Positions 38,120 to 46,847 of a stretch of DNA of 64,000 nt are shown here, piece by piece. The notes beneath the pieces were generated by a model. The model was not told where the DNA came from, did no database searches, and saw nothing but the letters and a program-made list of their open reading frames with translations. The number at the start of each line of letters is the position of its first letter. Positions within the stretch are counted from its first letter, which is position 1. Origin of the DNA: ZC4RG30 sp964417875 (lineage in GTDB: Bacteria > Pseudomonadota > Gammaproteobacteria > Steroidobacterales > Steroidobacteraceae); contig CAYQJU010000002.1 of the NCBI GenBank assembly GCA_964417875.1, positions 50,081 to 114,080 on the forward strand, read 5' to 3'. The translations under genes and the position numbers were made by a program.

Positions 38120-39037
38120 ATGATCCAGTCCGACGCGCAACCTGGCGCACCGCGTGAAATCCTGCTGGCCACGGACCTTGGCGCCCGCGGCGACCGCGCC
38201 CTGGAACGTGCCGTGACCACCGCCCGGCTTTGCGCGGCCAACCTGACCGTGCTGCACGTGGTCGAGAATGCCGAAGCGGCCGCGGCCGCGGTGGCCGACA
38301 CCCCTTCCGCACCACCGGCGCTGCCGCGCGCCGAAGACGCCATATCGGTGATGCGGCAATGGCTTCGCCGCGGCCTGCGCGCCGACCTGGCGGAATTCCT
38401 CGAGCAGGCGACGCTGCTGGTCGAGGAAGGCAATCCGGCCGAGGTCATCGAACGCATCGCCACTGCAGGCCAGGTGGACCTGATCGTCACCGGCATCGCG
38501 CGGGCCAGTCCGTTCTCGCTGCGTCCGGTGGTTCTCGGCCGGACGGTGGAGCAGTTGCTGCGCCGCCTGCCGGCACCCATCCTGATCGTCAGCAACCGCG
38601 CCAGCGGCCCCTATCAGCATGTGGTGGTAGCCACCGACTTCTCCGAGACCTCCGGGCATGCGCTGCAGATGGCGCTGCGCTTCTTTCCCGACCAGCCGCT
38701 GCACCTGCTGCATGCCACGGACCAGGCCGCCTCCGCGGCAGCCGGCGAGGCGGCGCCGGATGGACAGATCCGGGACGCGCACGGCGCGGAAATGGAGAAA
38801 TTCCTCTCTTCGGTGTTCCTGCCGGACGGCGACCGCGAGCGGCTGCATCATGTCATCGAACCCGGTCCGCCGCCGCAGGGCATCCGCGACCATGTGCAGC
38901 GGCATGGCGCGGACCTGGTGGTGCTGGGCACCCGCGGCCGCGGCGCGATGCTCGAGGCGCTGCTGGGCAGCACGGCCAAGAGCATCCTCTCGACGCTGCC
39001 CTGCGATGCACTGGCTGTGCGGGGGCCCCTGCGCTAG
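38120..39037 (+). CDS. Tandem universal stress protein
   Basis: A 305-residue protein with two Usp domains. The second (about 160-300) has the full ATP-binding pattern G-2X-G-9X-GS in GTRGRGAMLEALLGSTAKS, preceded by HVVVATDFSETSGHALQ. The first (about 12-155) begins REILLATDLGARGDRALERA but lacks a clear P-loop, so only one site may bind nucleotide. Tandem UspE/UspF-like proteins work in growth arrest and stress resistance. The ATG at 38120 has AAGGAG four bases upstream. It is divergent from the TRIC gene with 133 bases between. Confidence 0.88.
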   Translation: MIQSDAQPGAPREILLATDLGARGDRALERAVTTARLCAANLTVLHVVENAEAAAAAVADTPSAPPALPRAEDAISVMRQWLRRGLRADLAEFLEQATLLVEEGNPAEVIERIATAGQVDLIVTGIARASPFSLRPVVLGRTVEQLLRRLPAPILIVSNRASGPYQHVVVATDFSETSGHALQMALRFFPDQPLHLLHATDQAASAAAGEAAPDGQIRDAHGAEMEKFLSSVFLPDGDRERLHHVIEPGPPPQGIRDHVQRHGADLVVLGTRGRGAMLEALLGSTAKSILSTLPCDALAVRGPLR

Positions 39038-39057
39038 CCGGGGCCACCCGCAATTCT

Positions 39058-40101
39058 TTACTGCCGCGGTCCTGCGGCCAGCAACTCGGCGACCTGCACG
39101 GCATTGAGCGCCGCGCCCTTCAGCAGCTGGTCGCCGGCGACGAACAGCGCCACCGAGCAGCCGGTGGGATCGCTGATGTCCTGGCGGATGCGTCCCACCA
39201 GGATGTCATCCTGGCCGGTGGCCTCGTTGGGCATCGGGAAGTGGTTGCGTTCGCGATCATCCACCAGCTTCACCCCCGGCGCCTTGCCGATGATGTCGCG
39301 CACCTGATCGGCGGAAACCGGTGACTCGCACTCGAAGTGGATGGCCACGCAATGCGCACGCAGCACCGGGATGCGCACGCAGGTGGCAGAGATGCGCATC
39401 TGCGCATCGCCGAAGATCTTGCCGGTCTCGCGCATGATCTTCAGCTCTTCCTCGTTGTAGCCGGTGTCGGGGTCCACGCCGGAGTTGTGGCTGAAGGCAT
39501 TGAACGCATAGGGATGCGGCAGCACCTTCGGCTCGAAGACACGGCCTTCCAGATGTGCGCGGGTGGATTGCGCAAGTTCTTCCATCGCCGCGGCGCCGGC
39601 GCCCGAGGCGGCCTGGTAGGTGGCCACCACCAGCCGGCGGATGGGGTTCACGCGGTGCACCGGCCACAGCGGCGTGATCGAGATGATGGTGGAACAGTTC
39701 GGATTGGCAATGATGCCGGCGTGATCGAACGCGGCCTGCGGATTGATCTCGGGAACCACCAGCGGCACGCCGGCATCGAGGCGGAAGGCCGAGGAGTTGT
39801 CGATCACCACCGCGCCGCTGGCCACGGCAGCCTGTGCGAAGCGCTTCGAGATGCCACTGCCGGCGGAGAACAGCGCGATGTCCACGCCCTCGAAGCTGCG
39901 CTCGGTGAGCTCCTGCACCGGGATCTGCCGTCCCTGGAACTCCAGCGTCCGGCCAGCCGAACGGGCCGAGGCCAGCAGCCGCAGGTCGGACAGCGGAAAC
40001 TGCCGCTGCGCCAGGCACTGGATCAGGTCGATGCCCACCGCACCGGTGGCGCCGACGATGGCGACGACGGGCCGGGAGGGGACGGGACGATTTGCGGACA
40101 T
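39058..40101 (-). CDS. asd: Aspartate-semialdehyde dehydrogenase
   Basis: A 347-residue enzyme that reduces aspartyl phosphate to aspartate semialdehyde with NADPH, in lysine, methionine, threonine and diaminopimelate synthesis. The NADP-binding start is VVAIVGATGAVG. The catalytic cysteine is C136 in ANPNCSTIIS, and the general-base histidine is in VLRAHCVAIHFE. It has the shorter form typical of the asd2-type enzymes rather than the longer E. coli type. The ATG at 40101 has AAGGAG ten bases upstream. Upstream lies a 250-base region with a short leader frame and a strong hairpin, described separately. Confidence 0.95.
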   Translation of the reverse strand: MSANRPVPSRPVVAIVGATGAVGIDLIQCLAQRQFPLSDLRLLASARSAGRTLEFQGRQIPVQELTERSFEGVDIALFSAGSGISKRFAQAAVASGAVVIDNSSAFRLDAGVPLVVPEINPQAAFDHAGIIANPNCSTIISITPLWPVHRVNPIRRLVVATYQAASGAGAAAMEELAQSTRAHLEGRVFEPKVLPHPYAFNAFSHNSGVDPDTGYNEEELKIMRETGKIFGDAQMRISATCVRIPVLRAHCVAIHFECESPVSADQVRDIIGKAPGVKLVDDRERNHFPMPNEATGQDDILVGRIRQDISDPTGCSVALFVAGDQLLKGAALNAVQVAELLAAGPRQ

Positions 40102-40169
40102 GAAGGAACTCCTTGGGTGTGGGTGACCGGATTCACGATCCGCCGCCCGCGAAGAGCCCCTGAAACGAG

Positions 40170-40199
40170 CGAGGCCCCGTCGCTGCCGGCGGGGCCTCG
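40170..40199 (-). terminator. Strong GC hairpin in the asd leader (candidate attenuator)
   Basis: Arms CGAGGCCCCG (40170-40179) and CGGGGCCTCG (40190-40199) pair perfectly over ten bases around a ten-base loop. On the minus strand, the direction of asd transcription, the hairpin is followed by CTCGTTTCAG, a short T run, so it could end transcription ahead of asd. It sits between the short leader frame (40225-40296) and asd. The structure is visible; its role as attenuator is inferred. Confidence 0.5.
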
Positions 40200-40224
40200 T
40201 GGATTGCTCGTGTGCCGCAGACGA

Positions 40225-40296
40225 CTAACGCGCGAAATCCTCCGAAACCCCGGTGGGCTGGCGGATGGCTTTCAGCGTTTTGGCCACGGCGAACAT
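40225..40296 (-). other. Possible leader peptide upstream of asd (23 codons)
   Basis: A 23-codon frame starts with ATG at 40296 and stops with TAG at 40225-40227, 26 bases before the hairpin. Its peptide begins MFAVAKTLKAI and has two lysines and two threonines, amino acids made from aspartate semialdehyde, but no long run of any one residue. Its ribosome binding site is weak. It is offered as a candidate control element only; it could be chance. Confidence 0.3.
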
Positions 40297-40354
40297 GCGG
40301 GCTACGCTAACCCGTTCAGGGGGGAGAGTAAAGCTCGCCCCGGCAGCGGCACCG

Positions 40355-40975
40355 TCAGGACGGGCGCTTCATCCGGAACACGCTCTGCGGCGTCACCTCG
40401 ATGTAAACATCGGTGCCACCGGCCCGCAGGATGGGGTGTGCGGCGGCGGTGTCATAGATGCCGTCGACCAGCAGATGGCGGGCGATGTGCGCGCCGACCA
40501 CCTCGCCGAACACCACCCAGTTGGGCATTGGTGCCTGCAGGTGGTCGGTCATCTGCACGATCTGCGTCACGCGGCACTCGAAGGCCACCGGGCTTTCGGC
40601 CACGCGAGGCGCGGCCACCAGACGGCACGGCACCGGCGTGAGCTGCGCCACCTCGAACTCGCTGACCTCACGTGCCACCGTGCCCGAGGTGACATTCATC
40701 TGCCCGGCCAGCGCCATCGTGGCAAGGTTCCATACGAACTCGCCGGTGTCGCGCGCATTGCGCAGCGTGTCCTTCGAGCCGGTGCTCGAGAAGCCGATGA
40801 TGGGCGGCTTGTAGGCAAAGGCGTTGAAGAAGCTGTAGGGCGCGAGATTGAACCGGCCGTGCCCGTCGTGGCTTGAGATCCAGCCGATGGGGCGCGGACC
40901 GACAATGGCATTGAAAGGGTCATGGGGAAGACCATGACCCTTCGAGGGCTCATAGAAATGATGATCGGCCTGCAT
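40355..40975 (-). CDS. Flavin reductase family protein (FMN-binding split barrel)
   Basis: A 206-residue protein of the DIM6/NTAB flavin reductase group. FNAIVGPRPIGWISSHD, FNLAPYSFFNAF, KPPIIGFSST and KDTLRNARDTGEFVWNLA are the diagnostic blocks binding FMN. Enzymes of this fold pass reduced flavin to a partner monooxygenase or act as styrene-, nitro- or other reductases. No monooxygenase is adjacent, and the partner is unknown. The gene is 253 bases upstream of asd in the same direction and 29 bases downstream of the barrel gene. Confidence 0.9.
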   Translation of the reverse strand: MQADHHFYEPSKGHGLPHDPFNAIVGPRPIGWISSHDGHGRFNLAPYSFFNAFAYKPPIIGFSSTGSKDTLRNARDTGEFVWNLATMALAGQMNVTSGTVAREVSEFEVAQLTPVPCRLVAAPRVAESPVAFECRVTQIVQMTDHLQAPMPNWVVFGEVVGAHIARHLLVDGIYDTAAAHPILRAGGTDVYIEVTPQSVFRMKRPS

Positions 40976-41004
40976 CGCCCGGCAAGATTAACCCGGGCGC
41001 GGGC

Positions 41005-41754
41005 TCAGAAGCGCCAGTTCACCTCCGCCACGGCATAGTGCTGCCAGGCAAAGGTGTACACGTCGTCATTGTCGGCGCCGCCTTCCAGCGTGCGATAGCC
41101 CGCGCCCAGCGACAGTCCGTTGCGCAGCGCATAGCGCGCCTTCACGGCCACATCGAAGGCGCGGCCCTGCGGTGCGAGCAGACCGTCCGCATCGATCAAC
41201 AGCGTCCAGCGGTCGTTCAGCCGGCGGTATCCCACCGCACTGAGCAGCGGCACCACGCCGGTGTTGTCATAGCCGGCCTCCGTGCCGGCCTGGCGCAGGC
41301 GGATGTTGGCATCGCGCACCTTCACCGTCGCGCCGCCCCACCAGGTCCAGTCATCGCCCTGGTGGAAGCGGTAGCGATAGCTGAGGCGATAGGAATCGAA
41401 GCGGTAGTGCACCTCGGTGGGCTCGCCTGCGGCGAAGGTGCTGCCGTCGAATTCCAGCGCCGTGTCCGGCGTGCCGGTGCGGGTCAGAGAATAGGGTGCA
41501 TACAGCGCGCGCAGCTGATGCCGCTCGCCGATCTCCCAGGTCGCATCGAGGCGGAAGAACGCCTTGCCGCCACTGCCCTGCAGGTCGCGCAGCGAGAAGC
41601 GCGTACCCTCGCTGGAGTTGGGAATCTGCGCCTTGTTGCGCGACTGCCAGACGGCGCCGCCTTCCAGCGTGATGCCGGAACCGGTCTGTGCCAGTGCGGC
41701 GGGGCCTGCGGCAAGGCAGATGAGGACCAGCGGGACGCTGAACGTTGCGCACAT
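41005..41754 (-). CDS. Outer membrane beta-barrel protein
   Basis: A 249-residue protein with a signal peptide (MCATFSVPLVLICLAAGPAALAQ) and alternating hydrophobic/polar strands ending in VAEVNWRF; the C-terminal phenylalanine is the usual signal for barrel insertion. Repeated aromatic strands such as YRFDSYRLSYRYRFHQ and WTLLIDADGLLA fit an eight- or ten-strand barrel. No specific channel or enzyme family is recognised. It may be a small porin or structural protein. The ATG at 41754 has GGAAG nine bases upstream. It precedes the flavin reductase gene by 29 bases. Confidence 0.8.
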   Translation of the reverse strand: MCATFSVPLVLICLAAGPAALAQTGSGITLEGGAVWQSRNKAQIPNSSEGTRFSLRDLQGSGGKAFFRLDATWEIGERHQLRALYAPYSLTRTGTPDTALEFDGSTFAAGEPTEVHYRFDSYRLSYRYRFHQGDDWTWWGGATVKVRDANIRLRQAGTEAGYDNTGVVPLLSAVGYRRLNDRWTLLIDADGLLAPQGRAFDVAVKARYALRNGLSLGAGYRTLEGGADNDDVYTFAWQHYAVAEVNWRF

Positions 41755-41878
41755 GAGGAAGCTTCCGTGGGGAGGGATGCGCGAAGCGTAAACACCACAC
41801 CGGCGGGTGCTTGTAGGCGCATGCCGCGCGATCGGTTCGGTGCTCACGCGGGAGTTGCGCCAGAACGGCGGACGCGGA

Positions 41879-42652
41879 TCATGACGGGCGCCAGGCGCGG
41901 TCCGCTGCGTGCTCCACCCGGCGAAAACTGCGCCGCAGCTGCATGGCCGCCTGCGACGGCAGCGCATCCAGCAGCACCTCGGCACGCTGGGACGGCAGAT
42001 CCCCCTTCCAGGCGAAGGCCACGCGATTGCTCTGCCGCGGCTCTTCCACCAGCAGCGCACGGCCTTCGAAGGCGCGGCGCAGGCGTGCGAAGTGCGCGGC
42101 GTGGTCGTCGCAGTAGAGATTGGTGGCCAGCACGCCATGGGCAGTCAGCGCATCACGGCAATCGGCATGGAACTGGCTGGTGCCCAGGTGCGGCGGAATG
42201 CCCTGCGCGTCATACGCATCCACCAGCATCAGGTCGTAGCGGCCGCGGTGCTGCGGCAGGAAGTCCGCGGCATCGACCTGGTGCACCACCAGCCGCTCGT
42301 CATCCGGCGGAATCTGGAACCGGTCCCGCAGCGCCAGCACTTCGGCACTGACCTCCAGCGCCTCGATGCACGCCTGCGGCAGGTGGCGATGCAGGAACTT
42401 CGCCTGCGACCCGCCGCCCAGGCCAACGATGCCGACACGCGCCGGAGCCGGCTGCCAAAGCAGCGCCGCGAGCATGGTGCGGGTGTAATCCACCTCCAGC
42501 CAGTCCGGGTCCTTGCGGCGCATGCGGCTCTGCGCGACGCCCCGGGCGAAACACAGGTCCAGCGTGCCGGCCGGGCCTGCGGCCAGATACGCCCGCCGGC
42601 CACGCCTGCCTCCCAGCCAGCGGGGCAGCCACTGCAGCAGGTCGAGGCTCAT
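41879..42652 (-). CDS. Spermidine-synthase-like (polyamine aminopropyltransferase fold) protein
   Basis: A 257-residue protein with the spermidine synthase fold: VGIVGLGGGSQAKFLHRHLP (nucleotide-type binding loop) and MLVDAYDAQGIPPHLGT (the gate-region aspartate). It lacks a clear N-terminal beta domain and some catalytic residues, so it may be a methyltransferase-like or inactive member. The start ATG at 42652 overlaps the TrhO-RluA stop by four bases, so translation is coupled. The cluster suggests a link to RNA modification or to polyamine use, unproven. Confidence 0.82.
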   Translation of the reverse strand: MSLDLLQWLPRWLGGRRGRRAYLAAGPAGTLDLCFARGVAQSRMRRKDPDWLEVDYTRTMLAALLWQPAPARVGIVGLGGGSQAKFLHRHLPQACIEALEVSAEVLALRDRFQIPPDDERLVVHQVDAADFLPQHRGRYDLMLVDAYDAQGIPPHLGTSQFHADCRDALTAHGVLATNLYCDDHAAHFARLRRAFEGRALLVEEPRQSNRVAFAWKGDLPSQRAEVLLDALPSQAAMQLRRSFRRVEHAADRAWRPS

Positions 42653-44496
42653 GATCCTGGAACCGGCTCCCGCAACTGCGCCCACTGCGGCAACGGCGCC
42701 GTGAAATGCATGGCCTCGCCGCTGACCGGATGCGCGAACTGCACCTTCCAAGCGTGCAGGCACAGCGGCGGCTCGTGCACCCCCAGCGTCTGGCGTGGTG
42801 GATCATCGCCAGCGCCATAGGCGGCATCGCCCACCACCGGCCAGCCCAGGAATGCACAGTGCAGGCGGATCTGGTTGGTGCGACCGGTGAGAGGCCGCGC
42901 CTCGAGCAGGCTGGTGCCATCCGCATCGCGCTGCAGGACGATGAACTGCGTGATGGCCACGTCGCCTTGCCCTGCATCGACCTGGCGCGTGCCGGAGGCA
43001 CCGGCCTGCCGGCCGATCGAGGCATCGCAACGGAACTGGTCGCGGTCCGGATGTCCCTGCACGCGAACCAGATAGCTCTTGCCGACGCGTCCTTCGGCGA
43101 ACTGCGCCTGCAGGCGTGAAGCAAAGTGGCGGCTGCGCGCCACGACCACAAGTCCGGTGGTGTTGGCATCGAGTCGATGCGCCGGTTTCGGCTTCTGCGG
43201 TCGATAGACGGTGTTCAGGATCTGCTGCAGCGTGTTGCGCGTGTAGCGGCCGCCCGGATGCATGGGCAGCGGCGCGGGCTTGTCGATCACGATCAGCGCT
43301 TCGTCCTCGTGCAGCACCGTTACGCGCGCATTCACGGCCGGCTCGGTGGTGGTCGGCAGCCGGTGCAGCAGGCGCTCGCCGGCGCGCACGCGGTGCGCAG
43401 CGGGCAGCACCGCGTGGCGCGAATCGAGCACCTGGCCGGCGCGGAACTCCTCCGCCCAGTATTCAGCGGGAAGATGCCCCACCAGGCGCGTGAAGGTCTG
43501 GAGCGCAGACAGGCCATCGCATTGCTGCGGCACCCGCAGCGGACGGAACGTTTCCGCCGGCACGCTGCCCGGCAGCGGGTCGATCGCGGCGAGGATGGCC
43601 TGGTTCCGCCGCGCGAGTGCATCGGCGGCGCGCTGCGCGTCGCTGCGATGGCACCAGGGACAGGACCGGCCCGGTACGTAGCGCGCATCGCGCTGTTCGT
43701 CCGCGGTGAGCGGCGAGAGGCAGTTGAAACACTGCGCCGCCTCGGTCTCCTGCAGGGTGGGATCGACGCCGACGCGCTGGTCGAAGACGAAACATTCACC
43801 GCGATAGTGCGCGCCGCCGCATTCCTCGAAATATTTCAGGATGCCGCCTTCCAGCTGCAGCACATGGCGGAAGCCCTGCGATTCCATGTAGGGACCGGCC
43901 TTCTCGCAGCGGATGCCGCCGGTGCAGAACATCACGATGGTCTGGTCCTTCAGCTGCTGCGGCATGCGCGCCACCGCGGCCGGAAAATCGCGGAAATGGT
44001 CCACGCCGGCCGCCACGGCATTCTCGAAGGTGCCGAGCTTCACCTCGTAGTCATTGCGCGTGTCGAGCAATGTCAGGGGCCGGCCTTCGTCCAGCCACGC
44101 CTTCAGCTGTCGCGGCGAGACCTTCGGCGAGCTGCGTTGCGCCGGATCGATGCCCGGCACGCCGAAGGCGATGATCTCCTGCTTGATGCGCACCAGCATG
44201 CGCCGGAACGGCTGGTGCGCGGTGTAGCTGTACTTCGCTTCAAGCGCAGCGAGCCCCGGCACGCGACGCAGTCGCGCCAGCAGGGCTTCCACGGCCGCAT
44301 GGCTGCCGGACACGAACAGGTTGATGCCCTCGGTGCTCAGCAGGATGGTGCCGCGCAGCTGCTGCGCGCGGCAGAACGCCAGCAGGTCTGCGCGCAGCGC
44401 GGCCAGCTGCGTCAGCGGCGCGAAGCGGTAGGCGGCGACATTGGTGACGGCGGGCGCCGGCTGCGGTCCGGGCCCGGATTCAGGTTCAGGGTGCAC
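42649..44496 (-). CDS. TrhO (rhodanese) fused to RluA-type pseudouridine synthase
   Basis: A 615-residue fusion. Residues 15-250 match TrhO (YceA): the ferredoxin-like start, then a rhodanese domain with catalytic C191 in MFCTGGIRCEKAG. TrhO hydroxylates tRNA uridine 34 for 5-oxyacetyl-uridine formation. Next come two cysteine pairs (CFNC at 256-259 and CPWC at 279-282), a likely zinc site, then an S4-like segment (about 355-385). The RluA domain carries catalytic D443 in HRLDANTTGL. The start is uncertain: GTG at 44496 is used because the only in-frame ATG (44598) reads into the divergent transporter gene. Both halves act on RNA uridines, so the fusion makes sense. Confidence 0.85.
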   Translation of the reverse strand: MHPEPESGPGPQPAPAVTNVAAYRFAPLTQLAALRADLLAFCRAQQLRGTILLSTEGINLFVSGSHAAVEALLARLRRVPGLAALEAKYSYTAHQPFRRMLVRIKQEIIAFGVPGIDPAQRSSPKVSPRQLKAWLDEGRPLTLLDTRNDYEVKLGTFENAVAAGVDHFRDFPAAVARMPQQLKDQTIVMFCTGGIRCEKAGPYMESQGFRHVLQLEGGILKYFEECGGAHYRGECFVFDQRVGVDPTLQETEAAQCFNCLSPLTADEQRDARYVPGRSCPWCHRSDAQRAADALARRNQAILAAIDPLPGSVPAETFRPLRVPQQCDGLSALQTFTRLVGHLPAEYWAEEFRAGQVLDSRHAVLPAAHRVRAGERLLHRLPTTTEPAVNARVTVLHEDEALIVIDKPAPLPMHPGGRYTRNTLQQILNTVYRPQKPKPAHRLDANTTGLVVVARSRHFASRLQAQFAEGRVGKSYLVRVQGHPDRDQFRCDASIGRQAGASGTRQVDAGQGDVAITQFIVLQRDADGTSLLEARPLTGRTNQIRLHCAFLGWPVVGDAAYGAGDDPPRQTLGVHEPPLCLHAWKVQFAHPVSGEAMHFTAPLPQWAQLREPVPGS

Positions 44497-44564
44497 CTGC
44501 CAATGATAGGACAGCGCCCGCCGCACATCTGGCCGGTGCCAGCCGGCTTGAGAGAGAATGGCGC

Positions 44565-46076
44565 ATGCCCCCCGCTGCCCCCTCGCCCACCCGGGCAACC
44601 TCCCGGGAATGGATCGGCCTTGCCGTGCTGACGCTGCCGTGCCTGGTCTATGCCATGGACCTGACGGTGCTGAACCTCGCCGTGCCGCAGCTCACGCAGC
44701 AGCTGCAGCCCACGGCCGCCGAGCTGCTGTGGATGCTCGACATCTATGGATTCCTGGTGGCCGGCGCGCTGGTGACCATGGGCACGCTGGGCGATCGCAT
44801 CGGCCGGCGCCGCCTGCTGATGATTGGCGCGGTGGTGTTCGCCATCGCCTCGCTGCTGGCGGCATTCGCGCAGACGGCCATGCAGCTGATCATCGCGCGC
44901 GCCATCCTCGGGCTCGCCGGCGCGACGCTGGCGCCTTCGACACTCTCGCTGATCCGCAACATGTTCCATGACGAGACGCAGCGACGCACCGGCATCGCGG
45001 TGTGGATGGCCAGCTTCTCGGCGGGCACGGCGCTGGGTCCGGTGCTGGGCGGATTGCTGCTGGAGCATTTCTGGTGGGGCTCGGTGTTCCTGATCAACGT
45101 GCCGGTGATGCTGCTGCTGCTCGCTGCCGCACCGTGGCTGCTGCCGGAATTCCGCGACCCGGACCCGGGACGACCGGACCTGGCCAGCGCCGCGCTGTCG
45201 CTGGCTGCGGTGCTGGCGGTGATCTATGGCGTGAAGGAAGTGGCCACGCATGGCCTCGGCGGCACCGCGCTGCCGGTGGTGCTGGCGGGGCTCGTGCTCG
45301 GCGCGGTGTTCCTGCGCCGCCAGCGACGCCTGGCGCATCCTTTCGTGGACCTTGCACTGTTCCGGCAGCCCGACTTCCGCGTGGCGCTACTGGTGAACCT
45401 GTCCGGCGCGTTCTTCATCGGCGGCGTGTACCTGTTCTTCGCGCAGTTCCTGCAGCTGGTGCTGGGCATGTCGCCGCTGGTGGCAGGACTATGGTCGTTG
45501 CCGTCCGCGGTGGCGTTCATCCTGGCGTCCGGCGTGGTGCCGCTGATGGCCGGCCGCTGGTCGCCGCGCAAGCTGATGACGGTGGGATTGGCGATGGCCG
45601 CCGCCGGCCTGCTGGTCATGCAGCTGGTGGGCGTCGACGGGCCGGCCATCGTGCTGGTGGCCGCGATGACCGTGATGTCCTTCGGCTTCACGCCGGTGGC
45701 CTCCCTGACCACCGACCTCATCGTCACCTCGGCGCCACCGGAGCGCGCCGGCTCTGCCGCGGCATTGTCCGAAACGGCCTTCGAACTCGGCGCGGCGCTG
45801 GGCATCGCAGTGCTCGGGAGCCTCGGCGCGGCCATCTATCGGGCGCGGCTGGTGCTGCCTGCTGGACTGGATGAAGCCGGCATGGAAGCCGCCGCCGGCA
45901 CGCTGGGCGGTGCGGTGGCCGCGGCGCAGGAATCCCCCGCACTGGTGCATGCGCTGCTGCCGGTGGCGCGACAGGCGTTCACCGACGCCATGCTGGGGAC
46001 CGCCGCCATCGGCACGCTGTGCCTGGCGGCGCTGGCGGTGCTGGTGCATCGGCGGCTGGCCCCGGTGCGCGCATGA
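44565..46076 (+). CDS. MFS transporter, SmvA-like DHA2 exporter
   Basis: A 503-residue protein with 14 predicted helices. AMDLTVLNLAVPQLTQQL (motif D), GDRIGRRRLLMIG (motif A) and SAGTALGPVLGGLLLEHFWW (motif C) place it near SmvA, which exports quaternary ammonium compounds and dyes. A last soluble loop contains AAQESPALVHALLPVARQAFTDAM, as in SmvA/MmrA relatives. The start has GAGAGAA upstream; an ATG seven bases earlier is out of frame. Its TGA overlaps the yheU start by four bases. Confidence 0.9.
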   Translation: MPPAAPSPTRATSREWIGLAVLTLPCLVYAMDLTVLNLAVPQLTQQLQPTAAELLWMLDIYGFLVAGALVTMGTLGDRIGRRRLLMIGAVVFAIASLLAAFAQTAMQLIIARAILGLAGATLAPSTLSLIRNMFHDETQRRTGIAVWMASFSAGTALGPVLGGLLLEHFWWGSVFLINVPVMLLLLAAAPWLLPEFRDPDPGRPDLASAALSLAAVLAVIYGVKEVATHGLGGTALPVVLAGLVLGAVFLRRQRRLAHPFVDLALFRQPDFRVALLVNLSGAFFIGGVYLFFAQFLQLVLGMSPLVAGLWSLPSAVAFILASGVVPLMAGRWSPRKLMTVGLAMAAAGLLVMQLVGVDGPAIVLVAAMTVMSFGFTPVASLTTDLIVTSAPPERAGSAAALSETAFELGAALGIAVLGSLGAAIYRARLVLPAGLDEAGMEAAAGTLGGAVAAAQESPALVHALLPVARQAFTDAMLGTAAIGTLCLAALAVLVHRRLAPVRA

Positions 46077-46285
46077 CGGTGCCGATTCCGCCGGAACTGC
46101 TGTCAGCCGAAGCGCTCGACGGCGTGCTGGAGAGCTTCGTGCTGCGCGAAGGCACCGACTATGGTGCCGTGGAATGGACCTTCGAGCAGAAGGTGGCGCA
46201 GCTGCGGGCGGCGGTGGAACGCGGCGAGGCACGCATCGTCTTTGATCCGGAGACCGAGTCGGTGACCATCGTGCCGGCACCATGA
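46073..46285 (+). CDS. yheU: YheU family (UPF0270) protein
   Basis: A 70-residue protein closely matching YheU: IPPELLSAEALDGVLESFVLREGTDYG, TFEQKVAQLRAAVERGEARIVFDPE and VTIVPAP at the end. E. coli YheU has an established structure but no known function. Its ATG overlaps the stop of the MFS gene by four bases, so it is co-translated with the exporter, an arrangement I would not expect for this family. Confidence 0.9.
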   Translation: MTVPIPPELLSAEALDGVLESFVLREGTDYGAVEWTFEQKVAQLRAAVERGEARIVFDPETESVTIVPAP

Positions 46286-46376
46286 GACGTGTCGGAAGGC
46301 GAAGCGCCGGGCGCGCAGCGACCCTGCGCACCCGGTTCTGTGGCAGGCTGCAGGTCCTCCTGCTGCGGGCCAATCC

Positions 46377-46847
46377 ATGAGCGAACTTCGCATCAACGGC
46401 AAACTGCTGCGCCTTGAAGGCGTGGACGCCGACACTCCATTGCTCTACGTGCTGCGCAATGACGCCGGCCTCAACGGTGTGCGCTTCGGGTGCGGCGCCG
46501 GCCAGTGTGGCGCCTGCACGGTGCTGCTCGACGGTCGCGAGGTGCGTTCCTGCCTGACCACGGTGGGCGCGGCCGGCAGCGCCGAAATCACCACCGTGGA
46601 GGGCCTGGGCACATTGCAGCAGCCTCACCCGGTGCAGGCGGCGTTCATCGCCGAACAGGCCGCGCAATGCGGCTATTGCACGCCGGGCATGATCATGGCC
46701 GCCACGGGTCTGCTGGCCCGCAATCCCTCGCCCGATGAGGAGCAGATCCGCACCGCGATGGCCGGCCAGCTGTGCCGCTGCGGCAGCTACGATCGCATCC
46801 TCAGCGCCGTACAGCGCGCGGCCGCTGCGATGAAGGCCGGGTCATGA
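46377..46847 (+). CDS. Molybdenum hydroxylase (2Fe-2S) small subunit, IorA-like
   Basis: A 156-residue iron-sulfur protein of the xanthine oxidase family. A plant-type 2Fe-2S cluster is bound by the first cysteine set (FGCGAGQCGACTVLLDG with a later C) and a second by CGYCTPGM and CRCGSYDRIL. It delivers electrons from the molybdenum subunit. No FAD subunit is encoded, so electrons must leave by another acceptor, as in isoquinoline 1-oxidoreductase and related aldehyde-oxidising enzymes. The ATG at 46377 is first in frame. Its stop overlaps the next gene by four bases. Confidence 0.93.
   Translation: MSELRINGKLLRLEGVDADTPLLYVLRNDAGLNGVRFGCGAGQCGACTVLLDGREVRSCLTTVGAAGSAEITTVEGLGTLQQPHPVQAAFIAEQAAQCGYCTPGMIMAATGLLARNPSPDEEQIRTAMAGQLCRCGSYDRILSAVQRAAAAMKAGS

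Noticed and set aside
44497..44598. Upstream extension of the TrhO-RluA fusion to an ATG at 44598
   Set aside because: It would overlap the start of the divergent exporter gene and adds residues unlike the TrhO start; GTG at 44496 was preferred.
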